This document shows, piece after piece, positions 1 through 8,870 of a DNA stretch of 14,537 nt (position 1 is the first letter of the stretch; every line of letters begins with the position of its first letter). This DNA comes from Ophiosphaerella korrae (lineage: Eukaryota; Ascomycota; Dothideomycetes; Pleosporales; Phaeosphaeriaceae). The DNA is taken from positions 1 to 14,537 of the forward strand of contig JALNQF010000772.1 of assembly GCA_028456385.1 (NCBI GenBank), given 5' to 3'. The notes beneath the pieces are model-generated. The model had not been told where the DNA came from and did not search any database. It worked only from the letters and a program-made list of their open reading frames with translations. Position numbers and translations under genes: made by a program.

Positions 1-284
1 TAACGTATAAAAATACTTTATATTCTAACTATACCTAATAGGGTTAGATTAGCTTACGTAATCTAAATTTTAGCTTAAGTTACTTAACTAAGTTTTTAGT
101 AAATAAAAAAAAATAGCTATATTAGTATATAACTAAATATTACGTAATAGATTACTAATTTACTAGTCTATATAATATAAAATAGTTTCGATTATAATTT
201 TTACTTTCTTTTCTCTATATCCTTTAATATAAGCCTAAATCTCTCTAAGTTTAAATCTAAAGTTAACTTTCTTTATAAGGCTTA
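1..284. other. Left flank of the outer retrotransposon, RIP-mutated
   Basis: AT-rich DNA outside the outer element, with the same CpA-depleted, TpA-rich composition as the elements, so it was probably itself part of an older repeat. I see no RNA gene or promoter here. Positions 1-150 have stop codons in every frame I read. From 151 onward one + frame is comparatively open and continues on the other side of the insertion; it is listed separately. Confidence 0.7.
44..66. repeat. Short perfect inverted repeat in the left flank
   Basis: TTAGATTA at 44-51 and TAATCTAA at 59-66 form an 8-bp perfect stem around a 7-base spacer. In TA-saturated DNA such a match can arise by chance, and no function is claimed. 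Confidence 0.4.
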
Positions 285-285
285 A
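151..285 (+). pseudogene. Possible older coding relic, left part, interrupted by the outer element
   Basis: Read in codons starting at 151, this stretch has only two stops (TAA at 178-180 and TAA at 283-285), both of the CAA-to-TAA type expected from RIP. When one copy of the AACGC duplication is removed, the frame joins the frame that starts at 14393 on the other side and stays low in stops to the window end, with one more at 14459-14461. Three stops in about 93 codons is few for this DNA, where other frames of the right flank have seven or more in about 47 codons. The product is not recognised. The left boundary is unclear because upstream codons are stop-rich. It could be part of another transposon. 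The weakness is that the best of several frames was chosen. Confidence 0.35.
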
Positions 286-289
286 ACGC
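285..289. repeat. Target site duplication of the outer element, left copy (AACGC)
   Basis: AACGC directly precedes the LTR start TATTATAGG and is repeated exactly at 14392-14396, right after the other LTR end. A 5-bp duplication is normal for Ty3/Gypsy integrases. Confidence 0.9.
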
Positions 290-416
290 TATTATAGGTA
301 TAATAGAAGGAATTGCGATAGAACTAATTAGTTCTAACTTAGGTACTAATAAAGTATAGGACAAGTAAGGTAATAATCTTAATTAGGAGACTATATATAA
401 CTAGAATACCTAGACT

Positions 417-506
417 AATCTATAATCTATAGACTCTTAGTATTAATAGATTATAGATTAAGATAATCTATAATCTACTAATCTTAGTAACTATAGATTA
501 TAGATT
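417..506. repeat. Nested palindromes in the outer 5' LTR
   Basis: Two perfect stems lie one inside the other. The outer arms are AATCTATAATCTATAG (417-432) and its exact reverse complement (491-506). The inner arms are TAGATTATAGATTA (447-460) and its exact reverse complement (464-477), separated by three bases. The structure is kept in the 3' LTR (14088-14177) and is absent from the LTRs of the nested element, so it marks this subfamily. It lies in the 5' half of the LTR, probably U3. A role as an enhancer repeat or protein-binding site is possible but not shown. Confidence 0.8.
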
Positions 507-514
507 ACGACGAG

Positions 515-519
515 TATAT
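515..519. repeat. Target site duplication of the nested element, left copy (TATAT)
   Basis: TATAT here and at 7581-7585 bracket the nested element. The uninterrupted 3' LTR has a single TATAT at the equivalent place, inside aagTATATagtttatagg, which shows the duplication directly. Shifting the boundary by one base breaks the match. Confidence 0.9.
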
Positions 520-977
520 TATAACGTGCCTCCTATCGTTAACTATAGGTACTTGTCTAGGAAGTTAGTAGATTAGGAGTTAATAGTAAAAGCTTAGAGC
601 TAATCTATAATAACTATAAATAATAGAAGATATTTTGTAACTATCTTATATTAGCGTTCTATAGTTAAGGGATTAAATTACTAATACTATCTTAATAATG
701 CGTATTATATTAACTATATACTTATAGTAATCTATTTATATAACTTTATAGATTACTATTAATTTGTTTATATGTAACTATAGATTACTTTAATCTATAA
801 GTACGTTATAATAGATTACTATTAATCTATTTATACGTAACTATAGATTACTACTACGTGTCCTAGTTGTAGGTAGCTTCTTAATTAAGATTATTACTTT
901 ACTTGTCTTATACTTTGTTAGCACCTAAGTTAAGATTAATTAGTTCTATCTCGATTTCCTTTATTACGTCTATAATA
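520..977 (-). repeat. Nested element 3' LTR
   Basis: 458 bp, aligned end to end with 7123-7580 at a constant offset of 6603 bases and no gap. On the - strand it starts TATTATAGACG and ends GTTATA. The differences I compared with the other LTR are C/T or G/A, as RIP predicts. The middle carries a direct repeat (751-853) built from ATAGATTA/TAATCTAT words. Confidence 0.92.
751..853. repeat. Direct repeat inside the nested element 3' LTR
   Basis: A unit of about 40 bp starting GATTACTATTAAT is present at 751-790 and again at 814-853, 63 bases apart. A weaker partial copy lies just before at about 728-740. The same arrangement occurs in the other LTR (7354 and 7417). The outer element's LTR has nested palindromes here instead. 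Confidence 0.75.
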
Positions 978-991
978 CTATCTCTCTTTCT
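978..991 (-). other. Polypurine tract of the nested element
   Basis: On the - strand the bases directly before the 3' LTR read AGAAAGAGAGATAG, nearly all purine, where plus-strand DNA synthesis is primed in LTR elements. The outer element has AAGAAAAGAGATAG in the same place. Confidence 0.85.
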
Positions 992-1433
992 AGGTAAGTC
1001 CTAGTTTGTCTATCTTAGAGCTAAGGTTATTAACTTAGTTTCTTTATTAATGTAAAGTTCTTTATCTTCTTTTATACCTACTAAGTCTACTCTACGTTAC
1101 CTTTAGTTAGCTAATTGTATATTATATTATAGTATAGCTATATTTCTTTATTCTTGTTACAAATCCTTAAATCCTCCTCTAGAGTATATTTCTTTAAAAT
1201 ATAGTAAGGCTTATAAAGTATATATTTGCGCTAATACTTATACGTTTTATAATCTTTCTAGTGTGTCTCTTATAGAATATAGGTTAATAATACTTACTTG
1301 CGTATCTATACTTATTTATAATAGGGAGAGCTATTAACTATACTTAAGATAAACTATCTAAATAGATTACTAAGGCTAAAAAAGAATGTAATTGTATTCT
1401 AAGTATATAAGTAGAAAATTACACTTATTTAGT

Positions 1434-1450
1434 TTATCTTTATAAGATAA
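1434..1450. repeat. Small hairpin after gag-pol, nested element
   Basis: TTATCTT (1434-1440), three bases, then AAGATAA (1444-1450) make a 7-bp stem. The same stem occurs in the outer element at 13464-13480, within a nearly identical block of about 30 bases that includes TTTAAGGCC or its complement. It lies in the coding-like region, so conservation may be due to protein rather than RNA structure. Confidence 0.4.
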
Positions 1451-1699
1451 AGGCCTTAAATAATAAAAAGTCTATAGCGTAGGCTACTCTTATTAAGTCT
1501 AAACTTAATTTTAAGGCTGTAGTAGAAGCTATTTCTATTATATTAGGCGTTCCTATTACCTCTCTATCTAGCGTTAGTAGTGTTAATTTTCTTAGTTTGC
1601 TACAAGGTAATCTAGGGGGTTTTAACTTTAGTAGTCCTCTAGTTTCTTAGAGTAATTAAGGTTGTCTTCTAGTTCCTATATTTTCTCTTATAGTTATCT

Positions 1700-1790
1700 T
1701 TTTTTGTCTATTCCTATCTATTCTACTAAGTAGTAGTTTCTTCTATTATAGAACTAGTACTATAAGATTTTTTTAACTTCTTATTCTTCT
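1700..1790 (-). other. Chromodomain-like end of Pol, nested element
   Basis: The segment aligns with the outer element at 13110-13220, matching in the VKK(I/S)L...FYNRRNYYLVE pattern. Chromovirus integrases carry such a tail, which in known families steers integration to particular chromatin. Several aromatic positions are kept, but the frame is broken by stops, so the assignment rests on position and weak similarity. Confidence 0.55.
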
Positions 1791-2353
1791 TATTCTCTAT
1801 ATATATCTACTTTGTACACTAGTAGTTCTACGTTCTATAGTACTTATTCTAGTAGGGCTATATAGAATGTTAGGTATATCTTTATCTTATTTAGTAGCTT
1901 TAATTTAAATATAACTAGTGTAACTTCTTTCTCTACTTTGTATAGTCTTATCTTAACGTAGTTTAGTTTTAAACTTAGTTATTTACTCTTAATATTTTTT
2001 TATACTAACTATACTTTTTCTCTTTTTCTAAATTAAAGTCTTTCTTTATACTTCTTATTGTAGTACTTAGCTATTTAATTATATAGGAATTCTACGTCCT
2101 ATCTTAGTTAGTTGTATATATCTTTAAGTTTGTTAGTAAAGTTTTCTCTTCTTAAGGACTAAAATATCTAGTTTCTTAGTATTTAATATATATTAGGTTT
2201 AAATCTATAGTTTGTAAAGAAAAGTAATACTCTTATTACTATATTCTTTGCGCTATTATATACTAGTTGTGCTATAGGTAATAACTATACCTAATTGTTC
2301 TAGTTATAGTTAAGGTAGTATCTTAAATATTATTCTACTATCTAATTTATTTA

Positions 2354-2859
2354 TTCTAACTATCTATCTATTTATAGATAGTATACTATAGATATTGTAT
2401 ATTATATTCCTAATTGCGCTATTATTATTCTCTATAGTTTTAATATAAATTATATATCTTTATCTATAATAATCTTATCTAGTAGTCTATATTAACTAAT
2501 TATAGTTCCTAGAACTTAGTATATAGTAACCTCTATCCTACTTTTTTCTTTATATAGTCTAAAGTATAAGTACTTTATAAGTTTATCTACTATTATTAAG
2601 ATTCTATTATACTTAACTCCTAATATTAAGTCTTTAGACTTAGGTAGCTTTATAATAAAGTCTATTATAATAACTCTTTATAGTTATTCTAGTACTTCTA
2701 CTAGTTATAGTATTCTATATAGTATATATCTACTATATTTATTTCTATAGTATTCTATACAATCTTGTAGTACTTTTATTACTAGTTATCTTACTTTTAG
2801 AATATAGAGGTCTCTTAATAGTCTATCTAATATTTTATTAATTCTTTAGTAACTATACA
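2354..2859 (-). other. Integrase core relic, nested element
   Basis: Integrase inserts the DNA copy into the host chromosome. In the - strand frame the three catalytic codons are intact: GAC (2660-2662), GAT in IIIDRD (2462-2464) and GAA (2354-2356). The last two are 36 codons apart, giving D-x35-E. The positions match the outer copy at 12246, 12444 and 12552 base for base. The N-terminal zinc-binding His and Cys codons, near 2750-2857, are changed in the same manner as in the outer copy. Confidence 0.88.
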
Positions 2860-3481
2860 CTAGTAGTTTGTAAAATTATTTTATAAATTTTTTTTAAATC
2901 TTACTTAGAATATATATTCTCTTATAAGCTTATATAAATCTTTCTTAGATTTCTAGTTTTTTTATTTCTTTAGATACTTCTTACGTTATCTTCTAAATCT
3001 ATTTATCTAACTTGCTACTTATTCTTTTAAGTGTTATAGCTATCTTAAGTATATTTAGGATTAGGTATCCTTCTTTATTCTTAACTAGAACTATACTAGT
3101 AGCGTTTACTTCTTCTTATAAGTCTAGTCTTCTACTAAGGGCGTCTATAAATTAATTATCCTTCTCTTTTATATATATAATTTCTATATTAAATATTAAT
3201 AGGAATTCCTACTATCTTATATAGTATTATAATAGTTCTTTATTTATTATAAATTCTATAAGATTCTTATAGTCTATATAGACTTTTATCTAATACTTTA
3301 CTCTTTATAGGTATACTCTCTATTATTTAAATACTTTATAGATTACTAGTATCTCTTTATTATAGATTAGGTAGTTAAGTTCTACTATCTTTATTTTCTT
3401 AGAGAAGTATTTAACTAAGTATTCTTTTTTAGTCTCTAGGTCTTCTTGTATTAGTGCTATTCTATAGACTAAGTTAGATGT

Positions 3482-4250
3482 ATCTGTTTTTACTATTACT
3501 AGTAGGTCTAGGTTATATATTCTAATAACTAGATTCTCTATAAATTTTTTCTTAATTTTTCTAAATACTTTATTATATTCTTTAGTTTATTTAAACAGCG
3601 TATCCTTTTTTATAAGTCTTATAATTAGTTCTATATCTTTAGAATATCTTACTATTAACTTTCTATAAAAGTTAGCTAGTCTATAAAATTATTGTACCTC
3701 TTTTAGGTTTCTTAGTATTAGCTATTTATTAATTAATCTAATTTTTTCTAGGTTAATCTTAATCTTTCTAGGTTCTATAATAAACCTAAGGAAGTCTATT
3801 TCTTTTATGTAAAACTCGCATTTTCTTATCTTAAGGAATATCTTATTTTTTACTAGTTTCTCTAGTACTTTATATATATATTGTACGTGTTCTTCTTCTA
3901 TTTTTAAAAATATAAGGATATTGTCTAGGTATATAAATATAAATTTATCTAAGTACTCTCTTAGTACTATATTAATTCTTTCTTAGAATACTACTAGTAT
4001 ATTTGTTAAGCTAAATAGTATAACTAAGTACTTATATAGTTTATACTATATTCTAAATACTATCTTCTATTTATTACTTTCTTTAATTCTAATTTAGTAG
4101 TATACGTTTTAGATATCTAGTTTTATAAAGATCTTTACTCTTTATAGTCTATTTTATATTCTATCTATTTATAGTAGTAGGTATTAGTTTTTATTTATAA
4201 TTATATTAGTTTTTCTAAAATCTACGTAAGGTCTTTTATTATTTATCTCC
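3482..4250 (-). other. Reverse transcriptase core, running into RNase H, nested element
   Basis: The catalytic box reads IYLDNILIF at about 3908-3934, from F/YLDD with the second Asp changed to Asn by TG-to-TA. After it comes LKIEEEHVQYIYKVLEKL, typical of Ty3/Gypsy reverse transcriptases. Further on, DTSN at 3473-3484 is the first RNase H acidic motif. Spacing from the YLDN box to the integrase Asp equals that in the outer element (1269 bases). Confidence 0.88.
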
Positions 4251-4819
4251 TTTTTATCTATAAATATAAGTCTATATACTACTAAGGATTTAGATTCTTT
4301 TATCTATCTTTTTTTTATAGCGTTTTATATAAATACTTGTTTAATTTTTAATTCTTCTTTTATTTTTTAATAGACTAGGCTCTATTTTATATTTTTACTT
4401 TCTTCTAGCTCTATTACTAGGTCCTATAGTTAATATTCTAGGAGGTAGTCTTCTAGCTCTATAAGCTATTTTTCCTATTTCTTATATTCTTCTAGGAATT
4501 CTCCTTTAGTTGTATTTATATTAGCTTTTAACGTTTCTTTCTTTAGGTAGCTAATTCTTTCTATTCTCTAATTAATATATAGGTTTATTATCTATAACTA
4601 TAGTATACTTAATATTATATCTTATTTGTTATTAATTATTGTTATATCTATAACTATATTTTTAATTATTATCCTTTCTAGTTTAAGTATTAAGAGAACT
4701 ATTTTAAACCTAATAGGTTCTTAGAATAGTTTTCCTTTAATTATACTTAGTTATTAAGAGTATTTCTTTATTATATAACGTATTCTTTATATTTCTATAA
4801 ACTTTTTTAATATAAAGTT

Positions 4820-4861
4820 CTTTATTACTCTACTATTAATTATTAGTTATACTTTTTTTTT
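4820..4861 (-). other. Protease active site and frame-breaking A run, nested element
   Basis: The protease motif reads I-I-N-S-R-V-I-K-N-F; the parent motif is D-S-G-A/T with Asp to Asn and Gly to Arg through RIP. Just upstream on the - strand is a run of nine A (T on the + strand, 4853-4861). The outer element has GAAAGAAAG in the same place and is one base shorter. Gag lies in one frame and protease through integrase in the next, so this run is where the frame changes. Replication slippage after RIP created the A run is the simplest cause. A programmed frameshift is unlikely because the outer copy needs none. Confidence 0.75.
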
Positions 4862-6038
4862 CTTAATATATACCTATTTTTATAATATATAGGCCTCTTA
4901 TACTTTCTAGTTTTTCTTATTTTAGTATCTTTGTAAATTATCTATTTTTCTAGAGCTATAACCCTACTTTAAGTTTATATTCTTTATATTTAGGATATTT
5001 ATTATTTATATATTTATACTATAGTCTTCTTTAGACGTATTTCTTAGATAGTTTTAGGCTAGGTCTTACTACTACGTATCTATCTTCTAGGATTATTTCT
5101 TATCTTTAGATATTTTCTACTAGAATTACTCTTATATAGTTATAGCCTCTTCTCTTTATAAGTTATATATTATTATTTACTTTAGAGTTTTTATATATAA
5201 TATAATTTTTGTCTAGGTATAATATCTATAATACTTTAAAGTATACTAGGTGCTTTAGGTCTATTATCTTATTATCTCTTTCTTAGTATTTACTTTTACT
5301 AGGCGTGTCTATTATTAGGATATAGTATACTACTAGTACTTTAGGTATATAGGCTTTATTAATCTATTGCGTCTTCTTTATAAGGTATTACTATTCTCTT
5401 TATATAGGTATTCTCTTTACTATAACTATATATTACTTTATCTATTCTTAAAATAGTATAAACTTTATTTTCTTAGGATTATATTCTTTTTAGTCTTTAT
5501 ACGCTTCTTCTATACTTATAACTATTAAGTATATTTAAATAAACTTCTATTCTTTATTTTATTCTTTTATATCTATAGTTATATAGCTATTATAACTATA
5601 TATTATTAGCTAGGTATACTCTATACCTCTTATACTAACTTACTTTTTACTTCCTTATATTTCTTTAGAGGTAGTTATAGTAGTTTCTTTATTTAGTACT
5701 AGTCTTTTAGCCTAGATTAATAATATCTAAGGCTCTTCCCTTTCTAAGTCTTTTATTAGTAGGTCTATTACTTAGGCTATTTCTTTTAGCTAAGCTTTTA
5801 TTTTTTCTTTTATTATAGCTACTCTATATCTCTATTTTTATAAGAACTATACTACTCTCTACTTACTAGAAAGATATATATAGTAGTTATTATTATAATA
5901 AAAGGTCTAATAGAGTATTACGTATTATATTTCTTTACTTCTAGCTACTTTCTCTTAGAGTTTAGCCTATACTTATAGTGCTTCCTTCTTCTTTTTAGTT
6001 ATTTTTAACTAAGTTTCTTTCTTTAGGTCTTTACTCTT

Positions 6039-6149
6039 ATAGTTTTTTATAAAGTATCTAGGTTTCCTATATTTATAATATACTATATCTTTCTTCTTTT
6101 TTAATTAGTAGTCTTTTATATAGTAGCCTAGTTTACTATAGTTAAAGTA
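6039..6149 (-). other. Two zinc-knuckle relics in Gag, nested element
   Basis: Knuckle 1 (6149 down to 6108) and knuckle 2 (6080 down to 6039) both keep the C-x2-C-x4-H-x4-C spacing, but each of the eight ligand codons now encodes Tyr (TGC/TGT to TAC/TAT, CAC/CAT to TAC/TAT). Surroundings such as FNYSKLGYYIKDY and YKYRKPRYFIKNY are typical of nucleocapsid knuckles that bind the element's RNA. Confidence 0.88.
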
Positions 6150-7106
6150 TATAAAGTCTTTATTCTTCTTTTTCTTCTTATCTTTATTAGTATTAAGGAT
6201 TATAGAGTCTTTAGTATCTTAGTTCTTAGTTTAAGTACTATATTTATTCTTCTTCTATTCTTAAAGGTTATTATTAATTTAGATTACTTATTACTTTAGA
6301 GCTTCTAATATTTTAGGTTTCTCTATATAAATTATCTTATAGTAGATTTTCTTGTTTAGTCTTTATTTAAATTTTAATATTAATATAGACTTATTCTATT
6401 CTATATTTTATAATAGTTATTTAAATTATAATATATACTTAGGTACGCTTTTTTATTATATAAGTCTTTTAAGTTTCTCTTTAGCTTATTAAGTAATATT
6501 TATATCTCTAAATACTACTCTTATTTGTTTAGTAAAGTATTTATAACTTCTAAAAATAGCTCTAGTTTTATCTTTTTAGGTTATTAGGGCGTGTATTGTA
6601 TAGTCTATCTAGTAAGGTTTAAACTATCTTATTATATCCTCCTTAAAGTGTATTCTAATATATATTACCTTCTTTTCTTCTATATTAAAGTATAGTACTT
6701 ATATATCTATCTAGAGTTATACTAAAGCTATAAAAGGTCTTAGTTTCTCTCTTTCTCTATTAAACTTCTTAAGAATAAGTATCTTAGGTAGTTTCTTTAT
6801 TATACTTATTTCTAGGCGTTTTGTAATTAATTCTATTTAGTTTTGTCCTTTAATAATAGCTTTAATCTAGGCCTTATTTTATTTTACGTATTCCTAGAGT
6901 TCTTTATTCTAAGTTTCTAACGCGTTAATTACTATCTTTATATCTTCTTTTTTAGAGATTAAGTTATTTATATATTTTCTAACTACTTTCTATATAGTGT
7001 TATCTAACTTATAACTACTTATAGGTGCTTTCGCTACTTATTTAGTTAAACTTTCTAATATTATATTAGCTAGACTATGCGCTACTTACGCTTTACTTCT
7101 TGTAAT

Positions 7107-7122
7107 AACTAAATTAGTAAGG
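7107..7122 (-). other. Primer binding site region of the nested element
   Basis: The 16 bases after the 5' LTR read CCTTACTAATTTAGTT on the - strand, identical to the outer element at 7787-7802. A tRNA-primed element should begin with TGG here; none is seen. RIP could have altered it, although CC at the start does not derive from TGG. The priming mode stays open. Confidence 0.4.
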
Positions 7123-7580
7123 TATAACATACCTCCTATTATTAACTATAGGTACTTATCTAAGAGGTTAGTAGATTAGGAGTTAATAGTAAAAGCTTAG
7201 AGCTAATCTATAATAACTATAAATAATAGAAGATATTTTATAACTATCTTGTATTAGCGTTCTATAGTTAAGGGATTAAATTACTAATACTATCTTAATA
7301 ATACGTATTATATTAACTATATACTTGTAGTAATTTATTTATATAACTTTATAGATTACTATTAATCTATTTATACGTAACTATAGATTACCTTAATCTA
7401 TAAGTATATTATAATAGATTACTATTAATCTATTTATATGTAACTATAGATTACTACTACGTATCCTAGTTATAAGTAGCTTCTTAATTAAGATCGTTAC
7501 CCTACTTGTCCTATACTTTGTTAGTACTTAAGTTAGGATTAATTAGTTCTATCTCGATTTCCCTTATTACGTCTATAATA
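7123..7580 (-). repeat. Nested element 5' LTR
   Basis: 458 bp, the partner of 520-977. It abuts the TATAT duplication at 7581. It carries the 40-bp direct repeat at 7354-7393 and 7417-7456. Promoter and polyadenylation signals would lie here in a live element, but none can be assigned with confidence in RIP-mutated sequence. Confidence 0.92.
7354..7456. repeat. Direct repeat inside the nested element 5' LTR
   Basis: Same two-copy arrangement as at 751-853, units 63 bases apart, each starting GATTACTATTAAT and ending in CTATAGATTAC. Confidence 0.75.
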
Positions 7581-7585
7581 TATAT
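7581..7585. repeat. Target site duplication of the nested element, right copy (TATAT)
   Basis: It matches 515-519 exactly and is followed by AGTCTATAGG, the continuation of the outer LTR. Confidence 0.9.
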
Positions 7586-7786
7586 AGTCTATAGGATATA
7601 TATTATTAGGATAGTATTAGTAATTTAATCCTTTAACTATAGAACGCTAATATAAGATAGTTATAAAATATCTTTTATTATTTATAAGTTATTATAGATT
7701 ATAATATAAGCTTTTGTTACTACCTTGTAATCTACTAACTTCTTTAAAGATAAGCGCCTATAGTTAACAATAGGTAGCTTATTATA
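7586..7786 (+). repeat. Outer element 5' LTR, right part (bases 231-431)
   Basis: It aligns without gaps to 14191-14391 of the 3' LTR and ends CTTATTATA. Its first part also matches the reverse complement of the nested LTR (for example the block GATAGTATTAGTAATTTAAT), so the two LTR subfamilies share this half. Confidence 0.92.
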
Positions 7787-7802
7787 CCTTACTAATTTAG
7801 TT
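7787..7802 (+). other. Primer binding site region of the outer element
   Basis: CCTTACTAATTTAGTT follows the LTR end and is identical in the nested element, which is notable given how much else differs. No TGG start typical of a tRNA primer site is present. Confidence 0.4.
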
Positions 7803-8759
7803 ATTATAAGAAGTAAAGCGTAAGTAGTATATAGTCTAACTAATATAATAGTAGAAAGTTTAACTAAATAAGTAGTAAAAGTACTCTTAAGTAGTTATAA
7901 GTTAGATAATACTATATAGAAAGTAGTTAGAGATTATATAAATAACCTAATCTCTAAAAAAAAAGATATAAAGATAGTAATTAATACCTTAGAAATATAA
8001 AACAAAGAACTATAAGATTATATAAAGTAAAACAAGGTATAGATTAAAGCTATTATCTAAAGATAGAACTAAATAGAACTAATTACCTAAAGGCTAGAGA
8101 TAAGTATAATAAAGAAACTACTAAAGATACCTATCCTTAAGAAATTTAATAGAATAAGGGAGAAACTAAGACCTTTTATTATATTAGTATAACTCTAGAT
8201 AGACGTATAAGTACTATACTTTAATATAGAGGAAAAGAAAGTAATATATATTAGATTATACCTTAAAGAAGATATAATAAGATAGTATAAGCTTTACTAG
8301 ATAGACTATATAATATATTCTCTAATAACCTAAAAGAATAAAACTAAAGCTATTTTTAGAAGTTATAAATACTTTACTAAATAAATAAGAGTAGCGTTTA
8401 AAGATATAGATATTACCTAATAAGCTAAAGAGTAGCTAGAAAAGCTTATATAGAACTAGAGTATTCCTAAATATATATTATAGTTTAAATAACTATTATA
8501 GAATATAGAATAAAATAAGTTAGCCCTAATATTATAATTTAAATAAGAACTTAACTCTAAGATCTAATACAAGATAATATATATAGAGAAACTAAGGATA
8601 CTAGAAGCTCTAAAGTAATAGGTAATATAGATTAATAATAATCTTCGAGAATAGAAAAAGAATAAATATAGAGGTTATACCTAGAACTATAATAAAAGAG
8701 ATCCTATAGTCCTTAATACTAATAAAGATAAGAAGAAGAAGAAAAATAAAGACTTTACG

Positions 8760-8870
8760 TACTTTAACTATAGTAAACTAAGCTACTATATAAAGAATTA
8801 TAGATCTAAGTTAAAGAAAGATATAGTATACTATAAATATAGAAAACTAAAATACTTTATAAAAGATTAT
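8760..8870 (+). other. Two zinc-knuckle relics in Gag, outer element
   Basis: Knuckle 1 spans 8760-8801 and knuckle 2 8829-8870. Both keep C-x2-C-x4-H-x4-C spacing, with Tyr codons at all eight ligand positions (8760, 8769, 8784, 8799; 8829, 8838, 8853, 8868). Residues between, such as FNYSKLSYYIKNY and YKYRKLKYFIKDY, are those of nucleocapsid knuckles. The change Cys/His to Tyr is what RIP produces from TGC/TGT and CAC/CAT. Confidence 0.9.

Larger units (their letters stand above)
290..519 (+). repeat. Outer element 5' LTR, left part (bases 1-230 of 431)
   Basis: It aligns without gaps to 13961-14190 of the 3' LTR. It starts TATTATAGG and stops at the TATAT duplication, where the nested element begins. 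It keeps more G and C than the 3' LTR copy; the differences I compared are transitions. This part contains the nested palindromes at 417-506. The remaining 201 bp of the LTR lie at 7586-7786. Confidence 0.92.
854..1582 (-). pseudogene. Nested element: coding-like frame after gag-pol, crossing the polypurine tract into the LTR
   Basis: Downstream of the chromodomain the gag-pol frame carries on, stop-dense at first (codons that could have been Gln or Trp), then clearly alignable with the outer element at 13326-14084. Shared words include YYLRPLSYKDK, QIYTL-stop-ALL and EDKELYINKET. The frame passes through the polypurine tract (978-991) and reads on about 120 bases into the LTR (DSII..., then ELINLNL), diverging near 854. 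Length differences from the outer copy are multiples of three, and many base differences are third-position synonymous. No family is recognised. It could be a C-terminal extension of Pol or a separate third ORF. The stop-dense part near 1306-1605 could alternatively be read on the opposite strand. Confidence 0.5.
1583..7106 (-). pseudogene. gag-pol: Gag-Pol polyprotein relic of the nested element
   Basis: Read on the - strand from about 7106, in register with the outer copy; the true ATG is lost. Gag carries two zinc knuckles (6039-6149). After an extra A in the run at 4853-4861 the frame moves by one base. In the new frame come the protease (active site near 4829-4837), reverse transcriptase (YLDN for YLDD at 3920-3931), RNase H (first Asp 3482-3484, in DTSN), integrase (Asp 2660-2662, Asp 2462-2464, Glu 2354-2356) and a chromodomain-like end near 1700-1780. 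Gag lengths in the two elements agree exactly (957 bases from 7106 to the first knuckle, as in the outer copy). Stops are nearly all TAA/TAG where Gln or Trp is expected. The end at TAA 1583-1585 is a working choice, because that codon may itself have been CAA. Confidence 0.9.
520..7580 (-). mobile_element. Nested Ty3/Gypsy chromovirus LTR retrotransposon on the - strand, RIP-inactivated
   Basis: A 7061-bp element inserted into the 5' LTR of the outer element in opposite orientation. It has two 458-bp LTRs (7123-7580 is 5', 520-977 is 3' on its own strand), a polypurine tract beside the 3' LTR, and a gag-pol relic on the - strand. It is close kin to the outer element: gag-pol aligns codon by codon. 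However, its LTR has a different central region and is 27 bp longer. It must be younger than the outer element because it interrupts it. RIP has put stops in every domain, and one base is inserted in an A run before the protease. Confidence 0.93.

Noticed and set aside
1..150. Terminal inverted repeat of a DNA transposon in the left flank
   Set aside because: Only short inverted words such as 44-51 with 59-66 are seen, with no partner at the right end and no transposase motif.
417..506. CRISPR-like array or tandem satellite from repeated TAATCTAT words
   Set aside because: The words form palindromes and are not evenly spaced with unique spacers; they are confined to the LTRs.
1650..2100. Antisense gene opposite the nested integrase region
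   Set aside because: The + strand frame is low in stops only because A-rich coding DNA gives Leu/Phe/Tyr/Ile codons on the reverse strand; the sense strand has clear integrase motifs.
4853..4861. Programmed Gag-Pol frameshift site
   Set aside because: The outer copy keeps one frame without any shift, so the extra base in the nested copy is better explained as a homopolymer slip.
520..7580. Ty1/Copia-type element
   Set aside because: Integrase lies after RNase H in both elements, and the tail resembles a chromodomain, as in Ty3/Gypsy chromoviruses.
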